Source: Pseudarthrobacter sp. NamB4 (GTDB taxonomy: Bacteria; Actinomycetota; Actinomycetes; Actinomycetales; Micrococcaceae). From it: DNA of 64,000 nucleotides. The first letter of the stretch is position 1. Every line of letters begins with the position of its first letter. The stretch lies in the NCBI RefSeq assembly GCF_005796185.1, contig NZ_VAHM01000002.1:62001-126000 (forward strand), read 5' to 3'. Below are positions 1 to 8,462 of the stretch, piece by piece. The notes beneath the pieces were generated by a model. It was not told the DNA's origin. It did not search any database and worked only from the letters and a program-made list of their open reading frames with translations. The position numbers and the translations under genes are program-made.

Positions 1-743
1 CGGTGATCCAGCTGCTGGCATGGGCGGCCGGGGGAGCTGCCAGGAATCCGGGCTTCCTCGCGGATCCCCGCTTTGGCGAATACATCGTCAACACGCTCCT
101 GGTGGCCGCAGTCACTGCTGCTGCCTGCGTGCTCATCGCCGTGGCCGTGGGACACGGAGTGCGGCTGAGCGGCGGCAGGTTCGTCTCCTCCGCGGCGCAG
201 CTGACGACGTTCGGTTACGCCGTGCCCGGTGCCGTGGTGGGTATCGGCGTGTTGATCTCCTTCGCGGCCCTGGACGACGCCCTGGAAGCAGCGGGCGTTC
301 CTGGCGGTACCGGGCTGCTCATCACCGGTTCCGTGCTTGGCATCCTGTACGCCTACGTGATCCGGTTCCTGGCGCCCGCCTACCAGGCAGTGGATTCCAG
401 CTTCGCGAAGATTCCGATGACCCTCACCTTCTCCGCCCTGAGCCTGGGCGCCGCACCCCGCCGGATCCTCGCACGGGTGCACGCACCCCTGGCCAGGTCC
501 GGGATCGCGGTGGCCCTGATGCTGGTGGCGATCGACGCCGTCAAGGAGCTGCCCATCGTGCTGCTGCTGCGGCCCTTCGGGTTTACCACCGCGTCCGTGT
601 GGGTCTACGAACTGGCGCGCGAAAACTTCTGGGAGAAGGCCTCGCTGCCCGCACTGGTGATCGTGGCAGCCGCCATCCTCCCGGTCCTGGTCCTGGTCCT
701 GCAGGCCCGAAGTGTTGAAACCTCTGGAAAGGTCCCGGCATGA
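1..743 (+). CDS. Iron-type ABC transporter permease, C-terminal part (5' end outside window)
   Basis: This is the C-terminal 246 residues of a binding-protein-dependent ABC permease; the reading frame is open to the left edge, so the start lies outside the window. Hydrophobic segments alternate with loops. About residues 133-165 carry a permease EAA-type loop (ALSLGAAPRRILARV), which contacts the ATPase. The late motif KELPIVLLLRPFG and the pairing with a PotA/FbpC-like ATPase fit the ferric-iron (FbpB/SfuB) permease branch, which normally exceeds 500 residues. The stop codon overlaps the ATPase start by 4 bp (ATGA), so the two are translationally coupled. The substrate is inferred from family resemblance only; thiamine or another metal chelate is possible. 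Confidence 0.8.
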   Translation, partial: VIQLLAWAAGGAARNPGFLADPRFGEYIVNTLLVAAVTAAACVLIAVAVGHGVRLSGGRFVSSAAQLTTFGYAVPGAVVGIGVLISFAALDDALEAAGVPGGTGLLITGSVLGILYAYVIRFLAPAYQAVDSSFAKIPMTLTFSALSLGAAPRRILARVHAPLARSGIAVALMLVAIDAVKELPIVLLLRPFGFTTASVWVYELARENFWEKASLPALVIVAAAILPVLVLVLQARSVETSGKVPA

Positions 744-1897
744 GCATAAGGGCAGACGAACCCCGTTCCGGCGGGACCGGCGGCGTTCCGGCAGCGCTGG
801 TGTTTGAAGGCGTAAGCAAACACTACGGATCGACGTTGGGCGCTGACAGCCTCGACTTCGTCATACCGGCCGGCGAGCTGGTGACCCTGATCGGCCCCTC
901 GGGCTGCGGGAAGTCCACAACATTGCGCCTGGCGGCAGGGCTGGAACGGCCGGACCAGGGCGTCATCCGGGTTGCCGGGGACGTGGTGGCGGACAAACGC
1001 CGCTTCGTGGAACCGGAGAAGCGCCGGGTGGGACTGGTGTTCCAGGACTACGCGCTGTTCCCGCATATGACCGTGGCCCAAAACGTGGAGTTCGGGCTGG
1101 ACCGCCTGACCCGCGGTGAGCGCCGCGCGCGGACCGGGGAAGTGCTCGACCTGGTCCGGCTGGGCCACCTCTCCGGCAGGTATCCGCATGAACTCTCCGG
1201 CGGCGAGCAGCAGCGCGTGGCGCTCGCCCGTGCCCTGGCGCCCCGCCCCGCCGTCGTACTCCTTGACGAACCGTTCTCCAGCCTGGACGAATCCCTGCGC
1301 GCGCAGGTGCGCCGGGACACCGTGGCAACGCTCAAGGAGGCCGGAACCACCGGTGTGCTGGTCACCCACGACCAGACCGAGGCGTTGTCCGTGGGCACCC
1401 GCGTGGTGGTCATGCGGGGCGGCGTGATCGAACAGGCGGACACCCCGGAGAAGGTGTTTGAACAGCCGGCCACCCGGTTCGTTGCCTCCTTCATGGGCGA
1501 TGCCGACTTCCTCCCCGCCCACGTGCACCGCGCCCTGCTGACCTGCGAGATCGGCGTGGTCTCCACCGTCCCCGGCTGGGCCAACAGCGAAGCGGACGTG
1601 GACGTGGTGCTGCGGCCCCACGAGGTGGCACTGCAGCCGGACCCAAACTCTCCGGCGCGCGTGTCATCCGTCGAGTACCACGGCGCGTTCGTGCTCCACT
1701 ACGTCACGCTCGCCTCGGGCCGCACGGTGCGCTCCTGGCAGCCGCACACCGTGCGCCACCCCATCGGCACGCCCGTCGCTGTGACTGTAGCGGCAGGGAC
1801 CACCCCCACCCTGCTGCTGGGTGACCGCGCCATCACCTCGCCGCCGCCGGGCAGCTCCCTGAAGCCGCGCCCTTCCGTACCCCTTCAGCTCAGTTAG
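740..1897 (+). CDS. ABC transporter ATP-binding protein (FbpC/PotA-like)
   Basis: This 385-residue cytoplasmic ATPase energises the upstream permease. Visible motifs are Walker A GPSGCGKST (residues 52-60), a Q-loop FQDYALFPH near 101, the signature LSGGEQQR (152-159), Walker B VVLLDEP (172-178) and the switch His at 210. The 120-residue C-terminal extension after about 245 matches the TOBE-type regulatory domain of iron and polyamine importers (MalK/PotA/FbpC group). It overlaps the permease by 4 bp. No solute-binding protein follows, so that gene probably lies upstream of the window. The ATPase role is certain; the iron specificity is inferred. Confidence 0.88.
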   Translation: MSIRADEPRSGGTGGVPAALVFEGVSKHYGSTLGADSLDFVIPAGELVTLIGPSGCGKSTTLRLAAGLERPDQGVIRVAGDVVADKRRFVEPEKRRVGLVFQDYALFPHMTVAQNVEFGLDRLTRGERRARTGEVLDLVRLGHLSGRYPHELSGGEQQRVALARALAPRPAVVLLDEPFSSLDESLRAQVRRDTVATLKEAGTTGVLVTHDQTEALSVGTRVVVMRGGVIEQADTPEKVFEQPATRFVASFMGDADFLPAHVHRALLTCEIGVVSTVPGWANSEADVDVVLRPHEVALQPDPNSPARVSSVEYHGAFVLHYVTLASGRTVRSWQPHTVRHPIGTPVAVTVAAGTTPTLLLGDRAITSPPPGSSLKPRPSVPLQLS

Positions 1898-1905
1898 GTA
1901 CCCCC

Positions 1906-1938
1906 ATGCTTATCCTTCCCATCCTGGTGGCGCTTTGA
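1906..1938 (+). other. Possible 10-codon leader ORF coupled to the TTG start of the next gene
   Basis: An ATG at 1906 opens a 10-codon hydrophobic frame (MLILPILVAL). Its TGA stop (1936-1938) overlaps the TTG start (1935-1937) of the large fusion gene. No good Shine-Dalgarno precedes either start; only a weak TAGGTA lies before the ATG. This may be a coupling device for an otherwise poor TTG start, or chance. It is too short to assess by coding statistics. Confidence 0.25.
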
Positions 1939-4547
1939 CCGCGCAGCCGGAGCTGGCACGCATCGCGTTCGCGGACCTGGCCCGCCACGGAGACCGCCCC
2001 GCGGTCTACACCCCCGACGGCGTCCTCTCCTACCGGGAGCTTGCCTCCTTGGTGGACCACGTCGCCGCAAGGCTCGGCACCGGCCGCCGGCTCGTAGTGC
2101 TGGCCGCGCGCAATGACCTGGACTCACTGGTGGGCTATCTCGCGGCGCTTTCGGCAGGGCATCCCCTGCTGCTGGCACCGGCGGACAAGCCCGACGCCCT
2201 GGCATCCCTGATGGACGCCTACGACCCGGACGTGCTCCTGCGCCCGGGCGACGGCGGCGGCATCCCCCTGCTGGAGGAGCGCCGCCGCGGGACCCGGCAC
2301 GAACTGCATCCCGAACTGGCGCTGCTGCTGAGCACCTCCGGGTCCACCGGCTCCCCGAAACTGGTGCGGCTCTCGCAGGCCAACCTCACGGCGAACGCCG
2401 AGGCGATAGCCGAGTACCTGCACATCGGACCCGAAGACCGGGCCGCCACCACGCTCCCGCTGCACTACTGCTACGGCCTGTCCGTCATCAACAGCCACCT
2501 GGTCCGCGGGGCCGGGCTGGTGCTCACGGACCTTTCGGTGGTGGACCCCTGCTTCTGGGACCTCTTCCGGGAGCGCCGGGCCACCTCCTTCGCCGCCGTG
2601 CCCTACACGTTCGACCTCCTGGAGCGGGTGGGCTTTGCCGGGAAGGACCTGCCGCACCTGCGCTACGTCACCCAGGCCGGCGGGCGGCTGGCGCCGGAAA
2701 AGGTGCGCTTCTGGGCGGAAACCGGGCAGCGCCGCGGCTGGGACCTCTTCGTCATGTACGGGGCAACCGAGGCGACTGCCCGGATGGCCTACCTGCCGCC
2801 GGACCTCGCCGTGGACCATCCTGAAAGCATCGGCGTGCCGGTGCCGGGCGGCACCTTCCGCATCGAACCTGTGGAGGACCTGGCGGACGGGGAGCTGGTG
2901 TACACCGGCCCCAACGTCATGCTCGGCTACGCAGAGCAGCCGGCGGACCTGGCGCTGGGCAGGGAAATCCACGAACTGCGCACCGGCGACCTCGCCCGGC
3001 AGCACCCCAACGGGCTGTACCAGGTGGCGGGCCGGCGCAGCCGGTTCGTGAAGATCGTGGGCCTGCGCGTGGACCTCGGGCAGGTGGAGAAGATCTTCGC
3101 CGAGATGGGAATCACCGCCGCCGCGGCAGGATCCGACGACGGGCTGGTGGTCGCCGTTGAAGGCGACCACGACGGCGGAATGCTCGCCAAAACCCTCGCA
3201 GGCGCGATTGGGCTGCCCCGCGCCGCCGTCGTAATCCATCCAGTGGAGGCCCTGCCGCGCCTGGCCACCGGCAAGGTGGACTACCCGGCGGTCCTCCTGC
3301 TTGCTGTGGGGGCTGCTTCCGCCGCCCCCGCCCCCGCGCCCGCCGCCGCTGCCGCCAGGACAGCAGCGCCCGCGGGGGCTGCCGAGGGCCCCGCTCCTGC
3401 CGGCCCGGCCGCCGCCGGCACGGACATCCGGCGCATCTTCATGGATGCCCTGGAGTGTTCCTCCGTGGCTGACGGTGACACCTTCGTCTCGTTGGACGGG
3501 GATTCCCTGTCCTACGTGGCGGTCTCGGTGCGGCTGGAGCAGGTCCTGGGGCAGCTGCCGCCGGACTGGCACCTCATTCCCGTGCAGGAACTGGAGCGCC
3601 GCCGGAAGCCGAAGCGGCGCCGGATCGTTTCCTTCCTGGAGACGTCGATCGTAGTGCGCGCCGCGGCCATCGTGTGCATCGTGGCCACGCACGTTGAGCT
3701 GTTCATGTTCCAGACCGCCCACCTGCTTTTCGCGGTGGCGGGCTACAACTTCGCCCGGTTCCAGCTGGCAGAAGCGCGGCGGCCCAGGCTGCGCCGCCAG
3801 CTCCGCGGCGCCGCCCGTATCGTAGTGCCGTCGGTGGCGTTCATTGCCCTGGCCTACCTGCTCACGGACCATTACACGGTAGCCAACATCTTCCTGCTCA
3901 ATGCCATGGTGGGGCCGCAGGAGGTGACCACCCAGTGGCACTTCTGGTTCGTGGAACTGCTGGTGTACATCCTGCTGGCCATGGCAGCGCTCATGGCCGT
4001 GCCGTGGGTTGACCGGTGGGAGCGCCGTGCCCCATTCGCCTTCGCCTTGGGCCTCGTGGCCATCGCCCTGCTGGCCCGCTACGACATCGTGGACCCCGGC
4101 CTGCCCAAGCCTCCGCCGGTATTCTGGATCTTCGCGCTGGGCTGGGCACTCGCCCGCGCCCGCACCCACCTGCACCGGCTGACTGTCTCTGCCATTACCC
4201 TGCTGACCCTGCCCGGCTTCTTCAACAGCACCGTGCGGGAGGCCACCGTGGCCGCGGGCATCCTGCTGCTGGTCTGGGTGCCGGCACTGCCCGTACCCGC
4301 CGTCCTGCGCAAGGTCACAGGCTGGCTTGCCGCGGCATCGCTGTACATCTACCTGACGCACTGGCTGGTTTACCCGGTCCTGCTGCCAATCAACCCGGTC
4401 CTGGCGGTGGCGGGTTCGCTGGTGCTCGGTGTCGGTTACTGGGCTTTGTGCCGGTGGCTGCCCGGTGCTGCTGCGGGAGCGTGGGCCAGGCGGGGAGCGG
4501 CTTTGCGGCGAACCCCTGGCTCTTCTGCGGCCCGCAACGCCAGCTGA
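1935..4547 (+). CDS. Adenylation-carrier-membrane acyltransferase fusion protein
   Basis: This 870-residue protein joins three modules. Residues 1-450 form an ANL adenylation domain: A3 STSGSTGSPK at 133-142, A5 MYGATEA at 274-280, the TGD motif at 350-352 and a catalytic-type Lys in ATGKVDY near 447. An Ala/Pro-rich linker (about 457-495) follows. Residues 496-555 form an acyl/peptidyl-carrier domain whose DGDSLSY (Ser about 524) is a phosphopantetheine site. From about 565 the protein is polytopic and resembles acyltransferase-3 membrane enzymes, with a conserved-looking His in VATHVE at 586. By analogy with DltA/DltC/DltB, it could activate an acyl or amino acid, load it on its own carrier and pass it across or into the membrane. 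The substrate is unknown. The TTG start is the only one in frame near the domain start. A strong terminator follows. Confidence 0.75.
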   Translation: MTAQPELARIAFADLARHGDRPAVYTPDGVLSYRELASLVDHVAARLGTGRRLVVLAARNDLDSLVGYLAALSAGHPLLLAPADKPDALASLMDAYDPDVLLRPGDGGGIPLLEERRRGTRHELHPELALLLSTSGSTGSPKLVRLSQANLTANAEAIAEYLHIGPEDRAATTLPLHYCYGLSVINSHLVRGAGLVLTDLSVVDPCFWDLFRERRATSFAAVPYTFDLLERVGFAGKDLPHLRYVTQAGGRLAPEKVRFWAETGQRRGWDLFVMYGATEATARMAYLPPDLAVDHPESIGVPVPGGTFRIEPVEDLADGELVYTGPNVMLGYAEQPADLALGREIHELRTGDLARQHPNGLYQVAGRRSRFVKIVGLRVDLGQVEKIFAEMGITAAAAGSDDGLVVAVEGDHDGGMLAKTLAGAIGLPRAAVVIHPVEALPRLATGKVDYPAVLLLAVGAASAAPAPAPAAAAARTAAPAGAAEGPAPAGPAAAGTDIRRIFMDALECSSVADGDTFVSLDGDSLSYVAVSVRLEQVLGQLPPDWHLIPVQELERRRKPKRRRIVSFLETSIVVRAAAIVCIVATHVELFMFQTAHLLFAVAGYNFARFQLAEARRPRLRRQLRGAARIVVPSVAFIALAYLLTDHYTVANIFLLNAMVGPQEVTTQWHFWFVELLVYILLAMAALMAVPWVDRWERRAPFAFALGLVAIALLARYDIVDPGLPKPPPVFWIFALGWALARARTHLHRLTVSAITLLTLPGFFNSTVREATVAAGILLLVWVPALPVPAVLRKVTGWLAAASLYIYLTHWLVYPVLLPINPVLAVAGSLVLGVGYWALCRWLPGAAAGAWARRGAALRRTPGSSAARNAS

Positions 4548-4560
4548 ATGTTCTGTACCT

Positions 4561-4595
4561 AAAGCCCCGGCTGCTGCACGCAGCCGGGGCTTTTT
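4561..4595 (+). terminator. Rho-independent terminator after the fusion gene
   Basis: A perfect 14-bp stem (4561-4574 with 4580-4593) with a 5-nt TGCAC loop is followed by a T run. It starts 14 bp after the stop codon. Confidence 0.92.
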
Positions 4596-4623
4596 GCTGC
4601 CCGGCGTAACACAACAACGGCCC

Positions 4624-4673
4624 TTGACCGTGAGCGCCGTCACTGCTTTACTAAATGAATCCCGTTCATTTAG
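4624..4673 (+). promoter_or_regulatory. Promoter with a TetR-type palindromic operator
   Basis: TTGACC (4624-4629), a 17-bp spacer and TTTACT (4647-4652) form a plausible sigma-70 promoter. A perfect 9-bp inverted repeat, CTAAATGAA-N5-TTCATTTAG (4651-4673), overlaps the -10 and start region, where a repressor would block transcription. No TetR gene is adjacent; the nearest is at 10.8 kb. The downstream permease lacks its N-terminus, so the promoter may be stranded. Confidence 0.6.
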
Positions 4674-4676
4674 CGG

Positions 4677-5912
4677 ATGTGGCGGTTGCGCCTGAGCAAA
4701 CATCGGAGCCACCAGCAAGGTAGCGGCCAACAAAGGCGTGGCCGCCTTTTTGCCACCGCCCGGTCCTACGGGCGGATGGCCAAGGCATTTCCGTTTGGAG
4801 GCTCCGCCTACACCTACGCGACGCGTTCATTCGGCGCCGGTTTCGGCTTCCTGGCGGGATGGTCGTTGCTGCTCGACTATCTGCTCCTGCCGATGATCAA
4901 TTATCTGCTGATTGGCATCTACCTCAACGCGGCCTTCCCGGCCGTTCCCGCATGGCTGTTCATTGTCGTTTCCATCGTGGCAGTGACTGTGCTGAACCTC
5001 GTCGGCATCACGGCCGTGGCCAGGGCGAATTATGTGGTGGTGGGACTCCAGGGCCTGTTCATCGTGCTGTTCGTCGTCCTCGCCTGCGTATCGATCAGCG
5101 GGTCGGGCACTGTGGATCTCCTGGCTCCCTTCAGGGGAGCAGATGGCGCCGGAGGCTTCCCTCCGATCATGGCCGGCGCTGCCATCCTCTGCTTGTCCTA
5201 CCTCGGTTTCGACGCCGTTTCCACCTTCGCAGAGAAGGCGAAAGACCCGCGGCGGACCATACCCAAGGCCATCATGCTCACCACTGTCCTTGCCGGCCTT
5301 ATTTTCCTGGCACTCGCCTACATAAGCCACCAACTGCTGCCGGTGGGGACTTTCGCCAGCCCGGATTCCGCCGCCATCGAGGTCGTCGGGGCCGCAGGCG
5401 GGAACCTCCTCGTCGCATTCTTTACTGCCGCCTACATCGCAGGAAGCCTCGGCTCCGCCTTGACCTCCCAAGCCTCTGTGTCACGCATCATCCATTCCAT
5501 GGGCAGAGGCCGGGTCCTTCCCGCGGTCCTGGGACAGCTCCACCCCCGGCTTGGCACCCCGGCGGTCCCGATCATCCTGACCTCAGCGGTGGCGCTGCTT
5601 GCCCTGGTCCTTGATCTGACAACCGTCACCTCGCTCATCAGCTTCGGCGCACTCGTCGCCTTCTCGGTGGTCAACGTATCCGTCATCAAGCATTACTTCA
5701 TTGATCAAAACCAGCGAGGGCCCAAGGGTGTGGTCAACAACCTTCTGCTGCCCGGCGCCGGCCTTATCCTGACAGTTTGGCTTTGGACGAGCCTGAGCGG
5801 ACTGTCCTTCTCGCTTGGCCTCTCCTGGGCGGGGCTTGGGCTCGCGTACCTGGCCGTGCTGACGCGCGGCTTCCACCGGCCCACGCCTGCCCTGGAACTC
5901 GAGGCCGCCTAG
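4677..5912 (+). CDS. APC family permease, N-terminally truncated (probably non-functional)
   Basis: From about residue 27 (SYGRMAKAFPFGGSAYTY, then LLLDYLLLPMINY) the 411-residue product is a clear amino-acid/polyamine/organocation permease, with about nine membrane helices to the C-terminus. Members of this family normally have about 60 more residues with two further helices ahead of this point. Here those are replaced by about 26 highly basic, non-hydrophobic residues. The break with the family falls at about 4755, immediately after a hairpin with a T run (4732-4751). I infer a deletion that removed the 5' end. No Shine-Dalgarno precedes the ATG at 4677. The substrate cannot be assigned. 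Confidence 0.6.
   Translation: MWRLRLSKHRSHQQGSGQQRRGRLFATARSYGRMAKAFPFGGSAYTYATRSFGAGFGFLAGWSLLLDYLLLPMINYLLIGIYLNAAFPAVPAWLFIVVSIVAVTVLNLVGITAVARANYVVVGLQGLFIVLFVVLACVSISGSGTVDLLAPFRGADGAGGFPPIMAGAAILCLSYLGFDAVSTFAEKAKDPRRTIPKAIMLTTVLAGLIFLALAYISHQLLPVGTFASPDSAAIEVVGAAGGNLLVAFFTAAYIAGSLGSALTSQASVSRIIHSMGRGRVLPAVLGQLHPRLGTPAVPIILTSAVALLALVLDLTTVTSLISFGALVAFSVVNVSVIKHYFIDQNQRGPKGVVNNLLLPGAGLILTVWLWTSLSGLSFSLGLSWAGLGLAYLAVLTRGFHRPTPALELEAA
4732..4751 (+). terminator. Terminator-like hairpin inside the truncated permease frame
   Basis: A 7-bp stem (4732-4738 with 4743-4749), a TGGC loop and five T residues. It lies where homology to the permease family begins, which suggests a junction between unrelated sequence and the gene remnant. 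Confidence 0.45.
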
Positions 5913-5999
5913 CTGCCCGCTGTGCCGTGGGTGCCGATTGGCCCTCCAGCTAACGGCGGTCCCCTCGGACCGGCAAGGACGTGGCTTGCCTGGTCGCTG

Positions 6000-6005
6000 T
6001 AGTCT
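6000..6005 (+). promoter_or_regulatory. -10 element of a leaderless promoter (hydrolase)
   Basis: TAGTCT ends exactly 6 nt before the ATG at 6012, and no Shine-Dalgarno is present. This is one of ten genes in the window with the same nAnnnT-N6-NTG geometry. Confidence 0.6.
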
Positions 6006-6011
6006 CGGCAC

Positions 6012-6851
6012 ATGCGGCACCGGTATCAGTACGGCGAAGGTTCCAGCCAGTGGGGCGAGCTTTTCCTGCCGGAACTGCCTGAACTGCCCGACGGCGGGAC
6101 GCGCCAGGGGGTTGTAGTGGTCATCCACGGCGGATACTGGCGGTCGCAGTACGGCGCGGAGTTGGGGGAGCCGCTTGCTGCTGACCTGGCCTCACACGGC
6201 ATGGCTGCGTGGAACCTTGAGTACCGGCGCGCGGGGAACGGCGGGGGCTGGCCCCATACCTTTTCCGACGTCCTGGCGGGGATCGACAAACTGCGGGAAC
6301 TTGCCCCGGTCCATGGTTTGGACCTGGCGAAGGTGGTGGCGCTCGGCCATTCGGCCGGCGGACACCTCGCCGTCTGGGCTGCTGGCCGGGACCGGCTCCG
6401 CGGCTTGGGGCTGGACGCGGAGCACCACAAGGTCGGGGCCAACACCGACGGCGTCCGGCTTACCGGGGTGGTAAGCCAGTCAGGCGTCCTTAACCTGGCC
6501 GACGCTGAAAGGCTCAGCCTCAGCAACGGTGCCGTGGGCAACCTGCTGGGCGGGCCGTCGTCGGAATTTCCAAGGAGGTATCGGTACGCGGACCCCATGG
6601 CGGCGCTGCCGCTGGACGTCCCCGTCTACGCCGTGCATGCTGAGGAGGACGAGGACGTTCCGCTGGCCATGTCCGCCACGTATGTGGACGCGGGCCAGGC
6701 GGGGCGCGTTCGCCCCCAACTGGTCATGGTGCCGGGGGACCACTTTGCCCTGATTGATCCTGGAGCCCAGGCCTACCGGACGTGCCGCGAACTGGTGCTG
6801 GAACTGCTGGCGAAGACTGCGCCCACAACGGCGCGGACCACCCTGCCGTAG
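6012..6851 (+). CDS. Alpha/beta hydrolase (BD-FAE / kynurenine formamidase-like)
   Basis: This 279-residue cytoplasmic hydrolase has an oxyanion-type HGGYW at 39-43 and a nucleophile elbow GHSAGGH at 112-118 (Ser114). The acid and His candidates are the Asp/Glu cluster near 215 and GDHFALID near 243. HGGYW plus GHSAGG is typical of the esterase group that includes kynurenine formamidase. No tryptophan-degradation neighbours are present, so the substrate remains open. The start is supported by a -10 element exactly 6 nt upstream (leaderless mRNA). The following gene starts within about 10 bp of its stop. Confidence 0.75.
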   Translation: MRHRYQYGEGSSQWGELFLPELPELPDGGTRQGVVVVIHGGYWRSQYGAELGEPLAADLASHGMAAWNLEYRRAGNGGGWPHTFSDVLAGIDKLRELAPVHGLDLAKVVALGHSAGGHLAVWAAGRDRLRGLGLDAEHHKVGANTDGVRLTGVVSQSGVLNLADAERLSLSNGAVGNLLGGPSSEFPRRYRYADPMAALPLDVPVYAVHAEEDEDVPLAMSATYVDAGQAGRVRPQLVMVPGDHFALIDPGAQAYRTCRELVLELLAKTAPTTARTTLP

Positions 6852-6861
6852 CATGACGCCC

Positions 6862-7437
6862 ATGGACATCCCCTGGTCAAGCGGCACGTGGACACATCCC
6901 CCTGTTTCTGCCGTTGAACTCGGTGCAGATTTGCTGGTGACGGCCCGGGAGGGCAGCGACGCCTGGCGCTGCACGTCGTACGGCTTTGTGCACGACAGTG
7001 AGCACGCACTTCTGGTCCCGTTTCCGGAGGGCTCCGCCATGGAGGTGGAGTTTACGGCGGAGTTTTCGGAGCAGTTTGACCAGGCCGGAATCTTCGTCCG
7101 GCTGGCTGCGGACAAGTGGGTCAAGGCGGGCGTCGAGTTCGCGGACGGAGCCTGCCAGCTGGGGGCCGTAGTCACCAACGGGCACTCCGACTGGTCCCTC
7201 GCCCCGGTCCCCGGATGGAAGGGCAGCCGCGTGCTCATCCGGATCAGCCGTGCCGGCGATGCGCTCACCATCCGGGCAAGGGCAGATGACGGACACCTGC
7301 GATTGGTCCGCCTGGTCCCGCTGCATCCTGCCGCTGACGCTTACGCCGGTCCGTTCACCTGTGCTCCCACCAGGGCTGGACTGACAGTTCCCTTCCATGC
7401 CTGGCGCGTGTTAGAGCCTGACCGCGCCCTGCACTAA
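6862..7437 (+). CDS. DUF1349-like beta-sandwich protein
   Basis: The 191-residue product resembles the DUF1349/YeaO-like concanavalin-type family (WRCTSYGFVHDSEH, then FDQAGIFVRLAADKWVKAGVEF and a conserved TNGHSDWS). These proteins have a jelly-roll fold and may bind a carbohydrate-like ligand, but no activity is established. I prefer the ATG at 6862 because TAGCAT lies 7 nt upstream; an in-frame ATG at 6853 would add three residues. The gene directly follows the hydrolase and may share its transcript. Confidence 0.7.
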   Translation: MDIPWSSGTWTHPPVSAVELGADLLVTAREGSDAWRCTSYGFVHDSEHALLVPFPEGSAMEVEFTAEFSEQFDQAGIFVRLAADKWVKAGVEFADGACQLGAVVTNGHSDWSLAPVPGWKGSRVLIRISRAGDALTIRARADDGHLRLVRLVPLHPAADAYAGPFTCAPTRAGLTVPFHAWRVLEPDRALH

Positions 7438-7493
7438 CGTCATTCAGCGTCCGCGGAAGCGTCACGGGCTCCGCCTGACCGGGCCTCTTCTGG

Positions 7494-7499
7494 CAGAGT
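7494..7499 (+). promoter_or_regulatory. -10 element of a leaderless promoter (sugar kinase)
   Basis: CAGAGT ends 6 nt before the ATG at 7506. The spacing selects this ATG over the one at 7500. Confidence 0.45.
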
Positions 7500-7505
7500 A
7501 TGACC

Positions 7506-8444
7506 ATGCTCACTGTTATTGGCGAAGGCCTTGTTGACGTTGTCCAGCGCGCTTCCGGCATCGAGGCCCACGTGGGCGGCAGCCCGCTGAATGTGGCGGT
7601 GGGCCTGGCCCGGCTGGACCACCCGGTGCAGTTCATCGGCCGGTACGGCCGGGACGCCTACGGGGACTCCGTGGCCGCGCACCTGCGCGCCAGTTCCGTG
7701 ATGCTTCCGGTCGGCCCGGACAATCTTCCCACCAGCGTGGCCACCGCGCTGATTGACGACGACGGCGCCGCCACCTACACCTTCGACCTCGCCTGGGAGC
7801 TTCCCGGCATCGCCGACCGGCTCGCCTTCATGCTGCAGGGCACCACCCTGCTGCACACGGGCTCCATCGCCACAATGCTGGCGCCTGGCGCCACGGAGGT
7901 GCTCGCCGCCGTCGAATATGCCCACCCGCGCGCCACCATCAGCTTCGACCCCAACTGCCGGCCCAGCATCATCTCCGACGTTGCGTATGCGCGGCGGCAT
8001 GCGGAAAAGTTCGTCTCGCTGTCCGACGTGGTGAAGGCGTCCGACGAGGACCTGGCATGGCTCTACCCTGACATGGACGTCCTCGACGCCGCCCGGAGGT
8101 GGCTGGAGCTGGGCGGCCACGAGGGGCCGGCCATGGTGGTGGTCACGCGCGGAGCAGAAGGGCCGTGGGGAGTCTGCCGGGCGGGTGAAGCGAAGGTGCC
8201 CGCGCCGAAGGTTGAAGTGGCTGACACTGTGGGCGCCGGTGATTCCTTCATGGCTGCCCTGCTGTCCGGTCTGGTGGACCGCGGCCTGGACGGCGCGCAG
8301 AACCGCAAGGACCTCCGGGAACTGCCGGCGGAGGGGCTGGGGGAGTTGCTCGCCCATGCGGCCCGCGCTGCCGCCGTCACCGTGTCCAAACCGGGGGCGA
8401 ACCCGCCCACGCGGGCTGAGCTGAACGGGCATCTGGAGGAGTAG
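7506..8444 (+). CDS. PfkB-family carbohydrate kinase (fructokinase-like)
   Basis: This 312-residue ribokinase-fold enzyme phosphorylates a sugar or related alcohol with ATP. The N-terminal substrate signature HVGGSPLNVAVGLARL lies near residues 22-37. The C-terminal PfkB signature DTVGAGDSFMAAL lies near 240-252, with the catalytic-base Asp at about 246. The length is normal for fructokinases. The gene stands alone between a DUF1349-like gene and a convergent solute-binding protein, so context gives no substrate. An ATG two codons upstream (7500) is possible, but the promoter geometry favours 7506. A strong hairpin made of 32-bp-family repeats follows the stop codon. Confidence 0.8.
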   Translation: MLTVIGEGLVDVVQRASGIEAHVGGSPLNVAVGLARLDHPVQFIGRYGRDAYGDSVAAHLRASSVMLPVGPDNLPTSVATALIDDDGAATYTFDLAWELPGIADRLAFMLQGTTLLHTGSIATMLAPGATEVLAAVEYAHPRATISFDPNCRPSIISDVAYARRHAEKFVSLSDVVKASDEDLAWLYPDMDVLDAARRWLELGGHEGPAMVVVTRGAEGPWGVCRAGEAKVPAPKVEVADTVGAGDSFMAALLSGLVDRGLDGAQNRKDLRELPAEGLGELLAHAARAAAVTVSKPGANPPTRAELNGHLEE

Positions 8445-8462
8445 CCCGTTCCTTGCCCGTCG

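Noticed and set aside
2124..4733. Very long open frame on the minus strand opposite the fusion gene
   Set aside because: High-GC codon usage on the plus strand leaves antisense frames open. The minus product has no domain and is biased to Arg, Gly, Gln and His, while the plus frame has complete motifs.
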